DNA of 50,184 nucleotides from Pyramidobacter piscolens (GTDB lineage: Bacteria > Synergistota > Synergistia > Synergistales > Dethiosulfovibrionaceae): contig SFDM01000041.1 of the NCBI GenBank assembly GCA_004558205.1, positions 1 to 50,184 on the forward strand. Direction: 5' to 3'. This document shows, one piece after another, positions 24,072 through 31,613 of this stretch. The position numbers were made by a program, and so were the translations under genes. Each line of letters begins with the position of its first letter. The first letter of the stretch is position 1. A model generated the notes under the pieces. The model made no database searches. It was not told the DNA's origin and worked only from the letters and a program-made list of their open reading frames with translations.

Positions 24072-24898
24072 GGCCTTTCCTCCAATCGCATGGCCTGCTC
24101 GGCGCGGAAGCTTTCAAGTTCGTCCTCAGAAAGAGGCCGGCAGCCGAAGGGCCCCTGATCGGAACGGACCCTATCCGCCAGCTTGTCGAAACAGCCAAAC
24201 TCAGGGCTGCATGGCGCCATGTCGGCCAGCGTACAGCGGCTGAAATCGGCCTTGCGGATCAGCCCGCTCTGGGGTATGCGGGCCAGCACCCGCGTGTGAG
24301 TCAGCGACGCGAAGCGTTCCACGACGTTGCCGTCCGCCGCGCCGCCATACCGGTTCAGGATCAGGCCGCCGAAAAGATCCCCTTCCGCGCCGCCGTAATG
24401 CGCCACCCCCTTCATGATGTTGTTGGCGCCGTAAAGGGACATGAACTCCGAAGAGGTGACCACATAGACGCGATCGGCGTAGCGCCGGCGCATGGGAACG
24501 GAGAAACCGCCGCAGACCACGTCGCCGAGCACGTCGTAGACCACGGCGTCCCAGGGTCTGGACAGGACGCCCAGCCGCTGCAGTTCCTCGACCGCCGTCC
24601 TGATCCCCATGCCGGCGCATCCCACGCCCGCTTCGGTACCGCCCGACTCGACGCAGTACACGCCCCAGGCCCCGACATGAAGCACGTCCTCCTCGGCCAG
24701 ATCCTTTCCCCTGAGCGCCGTCTGGCGCAGGACCGAAGGGACCTTGCGCCCGAGGAGGCTCAGCGTGGAATCCGATTTGGGATCGCAGCCGATGAGGAGG
24801 ACCTTCAGCCCCTTTCGCGCCAACGCGGCTGAGCAGTTGGCCGCCACCGTGGACTTGCCGATACCGCCTTTTCCGTAAAAGGCAATCTTTATCGCCAT
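24068..24898 (-). CDS. NifH/BchL/CfbC-like reductase ATPase
   Basis: 276 residues, close to the NifH length. P-loop GKGGIGKST at 9-17, DPKSDST at 39-45 (switch I), the first cluster cysteine C94 in GVGCAGMGIRTA, and the second C129 in YDVLGDVVCGGFSVPMR (switch II). These correspond to the two cysteines per monomer that hold the bridging 4Fe-4S cluster, so it should dimerise and pass electrons to the next gene product at the cost of ATP. A GTGA overlap couples it to that gene. It is closer to the tetrapyrrole-reductase branch in context than to true NifH, but phylogeny cannot be judged by eye. The 17-base gap after the ATPase gene fits one operon. Confidence 0.9.
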   Translation of the reverse strand: MAIKIAFYGKGGIGKSTVAANCSAALARKGLKVLLIGCDPKSDSTLSLLGRKVPSVLRQTALRGKDLAEEDVLHVGAWGVYCVESGGTEAGVGCAGMGIRTAVEELQRLGVLSRPWDAVVYDVLGDVVCGGFSVPMRRRYADRVYVVTSSEFMSLYGANNIMKGVAHYGGAEGDLFGGLILNRYGGAADGNVVERFASLTHTRVLARIPQSGLIRKADFSRCTLADMAPCSPEFGCFDKLADRVRSDQGPFGCRPLSEDELESFRAEQAMRLEERP

Positions 24899-24915
24899 GA
24901 CGAATCACTCCTTAG

Positions 24916-25701
24916 TCATATGGAAGGAGCCACGCAGGCAACGCGGTCCACTTTTTTTACGTAATCCATATAGAGCCTCACCCCGTAGAGCGACGACAGC
25001 CCTTCCTCGCAGACGATCCGCTCTGCCGGTCCGGTCAGCATCTCTCCCTGAGCGTTCAGGATCCCCACTTCCCCGCCGATCAGCAGGGCGTGGTCGGGCG
25101 TGTGGGTCGTGAAAAGGACCGAATAGCCCTCAGCCGTCAGGGAGCGGATCATCTTCAACGCCTTGATCTGATTGCCGTAATCCAGATGGTTGGTCGGCTC
25201 GTCCATGACGATCAGATCAGGGTTCTGCACGATCACCCGAGCGATGAGCACCTGCTGCCGCTCGCCGCCCGAAAGCTGAGTGTAGGGCCGCCGGGCGAAG
25301 GCCGACAGGCCCATGCGCTCCAAGACACCGTCGGCTATGGCGTAGTCCTCAGGCGAAGGGGATTTCAAGAAGGCGATGTGAGGCGCCCTTCCCATGACCA
25401 CAAAATCGCGGACGCTGTATCCGTAGGTCCCCTGATGGAGCTGGGGTACGTAGCCCACGCGCTTCGCCCGTTCCGAGGCGGACAGTTTCAGGATGTCCCG
25501 GCCGCCGACGGTCACGCGCCCCGCCGACGGCGGCACCAACCCCGTCAGGCAGTTCAGAAGGCTCGTCTTCCCCGCGCCGTTGGGCCCCAGGATCGTGAAC
25601 GTCTTCCCCTTTCCGACGGAAAAAGAAAGGTCATGAAACAAAGCTCCCTCACCAGGATAGGCAAAAGAGAGGGATTCAACTTTCAGCAAGGGTTCGGTCA
25701 C
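24916..25701 (-). CDS. FecE/BtuD-family ABC importer ATPase
   Basis: 261 residues from a GTG at 25701 that overlaps the permease stop (GTGA) and follows GAAGGAGA. An in-frame ATG at 25746 inside the permease is less likely. Walker A GPNGAGKTS, Q-loop YVPQLHQG, signature LSGGERQQV, Walker B LIVMDEPTNHLD and the switch histidine in FTTHTPDH are intact. It energises the permease at 25698-26741 and, as the only ATPase of this operon, possibly the permease at 19220-20251 too. Confidence 0.92.
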   Translation of the reverse strand: MTEPLLKVESLSFAYPGEGALFHDLSFSVGKGKTFTILGPNGAGKTSLLNCLTGLVPPSAGRVTVGGRDILKLSASERAKRVGYVPQLHQGTYGYSVRDFVVMGRAPHIAFLKSPSPEDYAIADGVLERMGLSAFARRPYTQLSGGERQQVLIARVIVQNPDLIVMDEPTNHLDYGNQIKALKMIRSLTAEGYSVLFTTHTPDHALLIGGEVGILNAQGEMLTGPAERIVCEEGLSSLYGVRLYMDYVKKVDRVACVAPSI

Positions 25702-26741
25702 GTTCTGTCTCCTTCCAGGCCGAAATGCTGCCGCAGCAGCAGCCATACGTAAAAAGGCGCCCCGATAAAACCCGTAAGCACGCTCAGGGGGATCTCGGAA
25801 CGCGTCAGGTTTCGCGCCAGCGTGTCCACCGCCATCATGAAAGAGGCGCCCAGCAGCGCTGAAACCGGCAGCAGCCTACGGTTATCCGCTCCGGCGATCA
25901 GCCGCCCGAAATGGGGGACGACGAGGCTGATCCACCCGACGGTTCCAGCCATACAGATAGCGCACGCCGTCAGCGCCGTAGCGCAAAATACGGTCAGATT
26001 CCTCAGCAGACGGGTGTCCGCGCCAAGCGCAAAAGCCTCAGCCTCACCCAGGGAAAGCAAATTCAGACGCCATCGTATTGCCAGCAGCACAGCGCCGCAG
26101 CATATCATCGGCCAGCCCAGAGCGGCCAAGTCGCCGGCGCCGACCTTGGCAAGGCTCCCCATAGTCCAATAGGTGATCGTGCCCAGCTGGGTTTCCGGAT
26201 CGGCGGCGTAGAGCAAAAGGGCTTGAAGGGATTTGAAAAAACCGCCGATGATCACGCCTGACAGCACGAGAATCAAGCTTGAACGAGACCTGAAAGCCCT
26301 GGCGAGCCAATTGGTCAGCAGAACAGCCAGCAGCCCCCCAGCCAGGGCGCCGAGCTGGACGGCTTTCAAAGACGCGTCGGCGATAATCGCAAGAGAGGCG
26401 CCGACGCAGGCACCTGCCGAAACGCCAAGGATATCCGAAGAGACCAAAGGGTTCCTGAACATGCTCTGATAGGCCGTTCCCGACAGAGCCAGGGCGCTCC
26501 CTATCAGCATGGCGCCGCAGAGCCGGGGAAGCCGGATAGCCCAGATTACGTTCTCCACGTTCTGGGACCAGTTCTGCTCCCACGAAAAAAGGGGCGCCAG
26601 AAGAACCCTGAACAGAGTCCCCAAGGGGATCCTGAAGCGGCCCAGCGTCATGCAAAGGCAGAAAAGGGCCGCCGTCAGAAACGCAAGCGCCGGAAACAGG
26701 AAGAAAGGCTCACCCCCGCTTTTTTTAAGAGAAGAAGCCAT
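25698..26741 (-). CDS. FecCD/BtuC-family ABC permease
   Basis: 347 residues, multi-spanning. Motifs are IRLPRLCGAMLIGSALALSG, FRNPLVSSDILGVSAGACVG and GTVGWISLVVPHFGRLIAG. It lies between its binding protein (three-base gap) and ATPase (four-base overlap), the standard order for iron-siderophore, heme or B12 importers. The cobalamin riboswitch at the head of the operon favours a corrinoid, cobalt complex or related tetrapyrrole as cargo. Confidence 0.92.
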   Translation of the reverse strand: MASSLKKSGGEPFFLFPALAFLTAALFCLCMTLGRFRIPLGTLFRVLLAPLFSWEQNWSQNVENVIWAIRLPRLCGAMLIGSALALSGTAYQSMFRNPLVSSDILGVSAGACVGASLAIIADASLKAVQLGALAGGLLAVLLTNWLARAFRSRSSLILVLSGVIIGGFFKSLQALLLYAADPETQLGTITYWTMGSLAKVGAGDLAALGWPMICCGAVLLAIRWRLNLLSLGEAEAFALGADTRLLRNLTVFCATALTACAICMAGTVGWISLVVPHFGRLIAGADNRRLLPVSALLGASFMMAVDTLARNLTRSEIPLSVLTGFIGAPFYVWLLLRQHFGLEGDRT

Positions 26742-26744
26742 CGT

Positions 26745-27803
26745 TTACTGAGCGGCGGGATCGCGGTGAGTTAAAACGCGCCGGACGTTTTCATCAGAAA
26801 GCTCGAAATCATAAAAAATCCTGAAATAATCGCGCACTTCCCGTTCCATGTCCAGATCCTGAAAAAGGTCAGGGTGGAGAGTTTTTGCCAGATAGAGCAG
26901 AAGAAGAACGTTTTCACTACTGTAATCCCAATCCTTAATCCCCGAGGGGCAAAGATAGACTTTCTTCTCTTTCACGGCTTTGATCCCACTCCAGGCGGGA
27001 TTCTCCATGATGATATCCACGCTCTTCATCCTTCCCATGAAAATCACGTCGGGATCCCAGTTGATGATCTGTTCCAGAGTGACCTTGCTGTTCATCTCCA
27101 CAGGCGTGTCCTTCGACACGTAAACGCCGCCCGCCATTTCCACCAGATACTGAGGGTAGGAATTTCTGGAAAAGGTCACAAGCCCCTGGTCGGAGCGGGC
27201 GTAGTAGACACGGGGAAGCTCGCTGGGCGCCAGCTTGGAGGTGCGCGCCGTCACATAGGCAATTTTGTCGTCAAAATAACGAATCCACCGGTCGGCACGT
27301 TCCAGAGCGCTGCCTCCAAAGGCCTGGGCGATCGCGAGGACTTCCTTCTTCTGATATTCGATAAAACCGGCGCAATCGTCATAGGGCAGCGCTCCAGGGA
27401 ACTGGACCACTATGGATGGGATTCCCACCCGCGCCATCTTCTCCATTTGATCATCCAACTTCCAGAACAGCACGAAATCAGCCTGAAGATTCATCAGCTC
27501 CTCCAGGTTGGGCGTTTGAGGGTTGCGGACCACGGGAATTTCAACCAAGCGGGGATTGACCAGTTTTGCCCACGGGGTAAGCGCCGACGCATGGATTCCC
27601 GCCACCCGCTCACGCTGTCCCAGCATCAGAGCCTTTTCGTAGGAAGGTCCAGCCAGACACATTCCATGCCGCGGGTCATCAGCAACGCTGACCACGCGCC
27701 CCGCCATATCCGTCACCGAGTGACGGGAAACGGCGCTGGCGCCGGTCGCTATCGCTGCTACAGAAATAAAAGCCACGATTCCTTTTTTCAAAAAATTTTT
27801 CAT
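26745..27803 (-). CDS. BtuF/FepB-type periplasmic binding protein
   Basis: 352 residues. Signal peptide MKNFLKKGIVAFISVAAIAT, then GASA, then HSVTDMAGRVVSVADDP, the usual first strand of class III binding proteins. LMNLQADFVLFWKLD and IINWDPDVIFMGRM match the two-lobed fold. Longer in-frame readings up to 27974 run through the riboswitch terminator and are rejected; AGAGGA and AAAGGGG precede the ATG at 27803. First gene of the riboswitch-controlled operon. The two broken binding-protein copies downstream are related but not close to it. Confidence 0.9.
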   Translation of the reverse strand: MKNFLKKGIVAFISVAAIATGASAVSRHSVTDMAGRVVSVADDPRHGMCLAGPSYEKALMLGQRERVAGIHASALTPWAKLVNPRLVEIPVVRNPQTPNLEELMNLQADFVLFWKLDDQMEKMARVGIPSIVVQFPGALPYDDCAGFIEYQKKEVLAIAQAFGGSALERADRWIRYFDDKIAYVTARTSKLAPSELPRVYYARSDQGLVTFSRNSYPQYLVEMAGGVYVSKDTPVEMNSKVTLEQIINWDPDVIFMGRMKSVDIIMENPAWSGIKAVKEKKVYLCPSGIKDWDYSSENVLLLLYLAKTLHPDLFQDLDMEREVRDYFRIFYDFELSDENVRRVLTHRDPAAQ

Positions 27804-27825
27804 TCCTCTGCCCCTTTCACACAAC

Positions 27826-27858
27826 AAAAAAAGGGGACCCGACAGGTGTCGAATCCCC
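27826..27858 (-). terminator. Riboswitch-controlled intrinsic terminator
   Basis: On the minus strand GGGGATTCGACA pairs with TGTCGGGTCCCC (27858-27833) through a CC loop, with two mismatches, then seven T (27832-27826). It stands between the riboswitch and the binding-protein start. Confidence 0.88.
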
Positions 27859-27939
27859 AACTTACAGTTCATCATCCAATACGACCAGAACCGCAAAAGG
27901 AGTTTGCCCTCGCAAACGTCACCGTCCTTCCCGCTCCGC

Positions 27940-28105
27940 GTCCAATATCCTGACTTCCCCTTATCCTCCTTCACGCCTTCCCGGGGAATTGATCTGGAAA
28001 TTCCTCAGTGGCTTTATGTGAATTCGCGGGGTTCACAGTGGCGGGGCCGTGCCGGATTCACACCGGCTTCCTGGCAACCGCGGAGCTGCTCTTATTAGGG
28101 GGGAT
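27940..28105 (-). promoter_or_regulatory. Cobalamin riboswitch (2) of the nitrogenase-like/importer operon
   Basis: Minus-strand blocks: GGTGTGAATCCGGCAC, GGCCCCGCCACTGTGA, AAAGCCACTGAGG, CGGGAAGGCGTG and AAGTCAGGATATTGGAC, all in canonical order. The 3' block departs from the usual CAGGAGACCTGCC, as does riboswitch 4. The terminator just downstream implies repression by B12. Confidence 0.95.
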
Positions 28106-28136
28106 GAAAAAAACGTCCATCCCGTTGTTGCCTTTT

Positions 28137-28165
28137 ATCATACACCCAAGAAAGGACCTTGAAAA
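28137..28165 (-). promoter_or_regulatory. Promoter of the nitrogenase-like/importer operon
   Basis: On the minus strand TTTTCA (28165-28160), 17 bases, TATGAT (28142-28137). The -35 is weak; position just before riboswitch 2 supports it. It is back to back with the plus-strand promoter at 28247. Confidence 0.5.
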
Positions 28166-28246
28166 TAGACAGTCATACATTTCGTTTTTTTATTCAGGCA
28201 GCGGATTATCCCATCATGGACGGCGCTCCCTTCTATCAGAGGCTTA

Positions 28247-28275
28247 TTGCCAAGCTCCATCGGGTGTGCTATCAT
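28247..28275 (+). promoter_or_regulatory. Promoter of the cobalamin biosynthesis operon
   Basis: TTGCCA (28247-28252), 17 bases, TATCAT (28270-28275). Transcription would start near 28282, about 50 bases before the first of two tandem riboswitches. No other promoter-like pair stands out before the biosynthesis genes. Confidence 0.65.
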
Positions 28276-28334
28276 TTTTATACGTTCACGAAAAGCGTCT
28301 CATAATTGAATAGCGCGACATGGGGCGGACGAAA

Positions 28335-28467
28335 GTCCTTAAAAGGGAAGCAAGGTGTAATTCCTTCGCAGCTGCCTCTACTGTAATCGGCGACGAGAAG
28401 ACATATGCCACTGCGCAAAGCGGGAAGGCGTCTTTGAGGATAAACCGAAAGCCAGGAGACCTGCCCG
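28335..28467 (+). promoter_or_regulatory. Cobalamin riboswitch (3), first of a tandem pair
   Basis: Blocks in order: GGGAAGCAAGGTGTAATTCC, CTGCCTCTACTGTAATC, ATGCCACTGCGC, CGGGAAGGCGTC and AAGCCAGGAGACCTGCC. The last matches the textbook 3' consensus exactly. It is followed about 45 bases later by its own terminator. Confidence 0.95.
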
Positions 28468-28512
28468 ATGTCGAAAAACGTTCTTGGGCCTGGGGAACTG
28501 TCGGCAATGTAT

Positions 28513-28557
28513 CCTGTGCTGCAGTTTCTCCTGCGGTGCGGGATTTTTATCTTTTTT
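28513..28557 (+). terminator. Terminator of the first tandem cobalamin riboswitch
   Basis: CCTGTGCTGCAG (28513-28524) pairs over all 12 positions, with several G-U pairs, with CTGCGGTGCGGG (28531-28542) around a TTTCTC loop. ATTTTTATCTTTTTT follows. G-U-rich pairing suggests a stem easily displaced by an alternative fold. Confidence 0.82.
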
Positions 28558-28627
28558 GGATCATCTCGCGGCCAGCGGCTTTTTCGTGAAGAAGCTGCGC
28601 GCGGCGCAGCTAAAAAACTGAATATAG

Positions 28628-28765
28628 CACTCCTTTGGAGAGGAAGCCGGTGAAAATCCGGCGCGGCCCCGCCGCTGTAACTCGGACAAATCCGCAGGAC
28701 GTCACTGGCAGAACGCAGCCGGGAAGGCGCGGACGAGATTGAAGAGAAGTCAGAATATTCTCCTC
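28628..28765 (+). promoter_or_regulatory. Cobalamin riboswitch (4), second of a tandem pair
   Basis: Blocks in order: GAAGCCGGTGAAAATCCGGC, GCGGCCCCGCCGCTGTAAC, GACGTCACTGGC, CCGGGAAGGCGC and GAAGTCAGAATATTCTCC. The second block has GCCGCTG where the consensus is GCCACTG. The last block is a divergent version of the usual 3' element. A separate terminator follows at 28844. Aptamer and terminator are complete, so this is not a decayed duplicate. Confidence 0.93.
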
Positions 28766-28843
28766 GGGAAGCTGAAAAAGGGGGAATGTTTGCGTGGGCG
28801 GACTCCTTTACAGTTAACGCGGCATGGGACTGTAAGCGGACAG

Positions 28844-28874
28844 GACACGACGGAGATCGTGTCTTTTTTTTTTT
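28844..28874 (+). terminator. Terminator of the second tandem cobalamin riboswitch
   Basis: GACACGA (28844-28850) pairs with TCGTGTC (28857-28863) around CGGAGA, followed by eleven T. It ends about 45 bases before the cbiK start. Confidence 0.9.
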
Positions 28875-28918
28875 AGGGTCCATCCAGGACCTTTTACTTG
28901 AAGAAAGGACGAATATTT

Positions 28919-29809
28919 ATGTCGCTCATGAAAACCATAGCTATGACGCTCGTTTTAACGGCCGCCGTTTTCACGGGAACCTCCTTTGCCGCTCCGGCTA
29001 AAGGCGAAAAAAAGGGAATTTTAATCGCGTCTTTCGGCACTTCCATGCCCGAAGCCAAAAAGGCCATCGACAACCTGGTCGAAGCGGCCAAGAAAGCCTT
29101 CCCCGAAACAGAAGTCCGCGTGGCCTACACGTCGAACATCATCCGCCGCAAGATCGCCCGGGAACAGAAGGTCTTCATCCCCACGCCGCTCGAAGCGCTT
29201 GCGCGCATGAACGACGAGGGCTTCAGCCACGTCTGCGTGATGCCTATGCACATCATCCCCGGCGCCGAATATGACGAGATCAGGAGCGTCGCCGAGGCCA
29301 TGGCCTCGATCAAGGGAAAATATGGCTTCAAGGAAGTCCGCGTGGGGCAGCCCTTCCTTTCCAGCGTTCCCGCCTGCGACCGCATGGCCGAAATCCTCGT
29401 CAAGCGGTTTGAGAAGCAGCTCGCCGACAAGGACACCGCCGTCGTCCTCATGGGGCACGGCACGCCTCATCACATCGCCAACGCACTTTACAGCCAGCTG
29501 CAGCTTTCTCTGAACAAGGCCGCGGAAGGCCGTTTCTTCCTGGGCACCGTCGAAGCCGCGCCTCTGATCGAAGACGTGATCGGCGCTCTCAAAAAGTCGC
29601 CTTACCGCAAGCTCGTGATCTCTCCGCTGATGATCGTGGCCGGTGATCACGCCAACAACGACCTTGCCGACAAGGAAGATCCCGAATCCTGGTACAGCCT
29701 CCTGAAAGCCGCGGGATACTCGGACATCACGCCCTATCTCGTGGGGCTCGGCGAAGATCCCGAAATGGCGAAGACCTTCGTGGACCATCTGAAAGAAGCT
29801 ATGAAATAG
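28919..29809 (+). CDS. cbiK: CbiK-type sirohydrochlorin cobaltochelatase with signal peptide
   Basis: 296 residues. After a signal peptide (MKTIAMTLVLTAAVFTGTSFA, with a likely cut before APAKG) comes the type II chelatase fold: GILIASFGTSMPEAKKAID, MPMHIIPGAEYDEI, MGHGTPHHIANALY and VAGDHANND. The last two carry the metal-binding histidines. Family knowledge: CbiK inserts cobalt into sirohydrochlorin in the anaerobic B12 route, and Desulfovibrio has both cytoplasmic and periplasmic forms. This one resembles the periplasmic form, although the rest of the pathway is cytoplasmic. The ATG at 28919 with GAAAGGA upstream is preferred to 28898. First gene after the tandem riboswitches. Confidence 0.9.
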   Translation: MSLMKTIAMTLVLTAAVFTGTSFAAPAKGEKKGILIASFGTSMPEAKKAIDNLVEAAKKAFPETEVRVAYTSNIIRRKIAREQKVFIPTPLEALARMNDEGFSHVCVMPMHIIPGAEYDEIRSVAEAMASIKGKYGFKEVRVGQPFLSSVPACDRMAEILVKRFEKQLADKDTAVVLMGHGTPHHIANALYSQLQLSLNKAAEGRFFLGTVEAAPLIEDVIGALKKSPYRKLVISPLMIVAGDHANNDLADKEDPESWYSLLKAAGYSDITPYLVGLGEDPEMAKTFVDHLKEAMK

Positions 29810-29811
29810 AA

Positions 29812-30840
29812 ATGTCCCAGGTCACTGTCGGAGATCTCGCGCGCCGCCGCGCCGAAATCCGCGGACGGTACTTCCGTCTGGGAAGCGCGCTCTGCGCCCT
29901 TCTGTTTCTGACAGCGCTGTGGAGAATGACGCAGGGAGAGTGGGCCATCCCGCTCTCCCGCGTGTTCGAACTGCTTTCGCCCTTTCTCCCCGAGGCGCAG
30001 AGGGAGACGGCAGAAGCGATCGTCGTCCGCTCCGTCAGGCTGCCGCGTTTTCTCGCGTCGGTCGGCGCGGGCGGACTTCTGGCGGTGTCGGGAGTGGTCC
30101 TTCAGGGGCTTCTCGCCAACCCGCTGGCCGAGCCCTATACGCTGGGAATCGCCTCGGGAGCCGCCCTGGGGGGAACTCTGGGATTTTTTGCCGGAGGCCT
30201 GGCGGTCACGCCCATGGCCTTTCTCGGCGCGCTCGGCGCTCTCTGGATGGTCCACGCGATCGCGCGCCGAAGCGGCGGCGGCAGCGCCTTTCTCGTCCTG
30301 GCGGGCATCATCGTCAGCTCTGTGCTCTCGGCGGGCGTCACCTTCCTGAAGGCAGCCGCCGACGATCGGCTGGGGGCCATCGTGCTCTGGCTCATGGGAA
30401 GTCTTTCAGGCGCTTCGCCAAAATCGGCGGCAGCAGTATGGCTGGGAGCGGCCATCGTCCTGATCCCCTCGCTGATCTGCGGGCGCAGGCTTGACGCCCT
30501 CTCCCTCGGCGAAGGACAGGGGGAACTTCTGGGCATCGACGAAAAACGGCTCCGCATGCGCCTGCTGACCGCCGCCGCCCTGGGCACGGCGTTGGCGGTC
30601 AGCCACTTCGGCATTATCGGCTTCGTGGGGCTGGTGGCGCCCCACATCCTCAGGGCGCTGATCGGGCCATCGCACCGTCCGCTTTTGCTGTTCAGCTTCC
30701 TTCTGGGAGGCTGCCTTCTGGCGCTGGCCGACGGCGCGGCACAGCGTATGGGCGAGCTCCCTATCGGCGTCGTCACGGCCCTTCTGGGAGGCCCCTTCTT
30801 TTGCTGGATCCTGGTCGGCAGGAAAGCTCAATTTCAATGA
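29812..30840 (+). CDS. btuC: BtuC-type ABC permease
   Basis: 342 residues, FecCD family. VRLPRFLASVGAGGLLAVSG, LLANPLAEPYTLGIASGAAL and GFVGLVAPHILRALIG are the diagnostic stretches. Starts two bases after cbiK and overlaps the ATPase gene by four. Together with the next two genes it forms a complete importer inside the cobalamin operon, most likely for corrinoids, cobinamide or a cobalt complex. The symbol reflects context, not proof of substrate. Confidence 0.88.
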   Translation: MSQVTVGDLARRRAEIRGRYFRLGSALCALLFLTALWRMTQGEWAIPLSRVFELLSPFLPEAQRETAEAIVVRSVRLPRFLASVGAGGLLAVSGVVLQGLLANPLAEPYTLGIASGAALGGTLGFFAGGLAVTPMAFLGALGALWMVHAIARRSGGGSAFLVLAGIIVSSVLSAGVTFLKAAADDRLGAIVLWLMGSLSGASPKSAAAVWLGAAIVLIPSLICGRRLDALSLGEGQGELLGIDEKRLRMRLLTAAALGTALAVSHFGIIGFVGLVAPHILRALIGPSHRPLLLFSFLLGGCLLALADGAAQRMGELPIGVVTALLGGPFFCWILVGRKAQFQ

Positions 30841-31613
30841 AACTCCCCTTTTCTTTTCATGACCTGAGCGTCGGTTACGGGCCGGTTCCGGCGCTCAGAA
30901 ACATCTCGGGCGCGATCGAAGCGGGAAAAGTCACAGCGCTCATCGGCCCCAACGGCAGCGGAAAAAGCACGCTGCTGAAAGCCCTCGCGGGGCTGATTCG
31001 CTATCAGGGCAGCCTGCGCCTTGGCTCCGAAGAAATCAAGGACCTGCCTCGAAAAAAGCTGGGCGCGCTGCTCGGCATGGTGGCTCAGCAGAGCGCCATG
31101 AAAGCGGATTTTCAGGTCTATGACGTGATCGCCCTGGGGCGTCTGCCCTATCAGGGCCTTCTGTCGCCCGCGACGCCCCAGGACAGGGCGCGGGTCCTGC
31201 GGGCGGCGGAACAGGCGGACATAGAACGCTTCCTGTTCCGGAGAATTTCCGAGCTTTCGGGCGGCGAGAGGCAGAGGGTTTTCATCGCCCTCGTCCTGGC
31301 CCAGGACCCGCCGGTGTGCCTCTTCGACGAGCCCACGTCGGCGCTGGATCCGCGCCAGTCCCTGAAAGTGTTCGCGCTGCTCAGAGAACTGGCGGCGCTT
31401 GGAAAGACCGTCGTCGCGGCCGTTCACGACGTCCACAGCGCCCTCACCGGAGCGGACGCCTTCCTGGCGCTCAGGGAGGGTTCTCTGATCGCCAGGGGGC
31501 CGGTTGAAGGTCTGGACGGAAACGTCCTCGAAAAGCTCTACGATGTTCCTTTTATCCCCTACATCTCACGAGAAGGTGACACAGCATGGCTTCCATCCAT
31601 CCAAAGTTCTTGA
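30837..31613 (+). CDS. btuD: BtuD-type ABC ATPase
   Basis: 258 residues from the ATG at 30837, which overlaps the permease stop (ATGA). Walker A GPNGSGKST, Q-loop MVAQQSAMKADF, signature LSGGERQRV, Walker B VCLFDEPTSALD, switch histidine in AAVHDVHSAL. An in-frame upstream ATG at 30801 lies inside btuC and is rejected. The 3' end overlaps the binding-protein gene by 28 bases. Confidence 0.9.
   Translation: MKLPFSFHDLSVGYGPVPALRNISGAIEAGKVTALIGPNGSGKSTLLKALAGLIRYQGSLRLGSEEIKDLPRKKLGALLGMVAQQSAMKADFQVYDVIALGRLPYQGLLSPATPQDRARVLRAAEQADIERFLFRRISELSGGERQRVFIALVLAQDPPVCLFDEPTSALDPRQSLKVFALLRELAALGKTVVAAVHDVHSALTGADAFLALREGSLIARGPVEGLDGNVLEKLYDVPFIPYISREGDTAWLPSIQSS

Noticed and set aside
22410..24898. 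True dinitrogen-fixing nitrogenase
   Set aside because: No nifB, nifE, nifN or separate nifD and nifK; one short component 1-like chain only; B12-type regulation and importer neighbours.
27804..27974. N-terminal extension of the BtuF/FepB-type protein
   Set aside because: It would cover the riboswitch terminator and aptamer end; a signal peptide starts at 27803.
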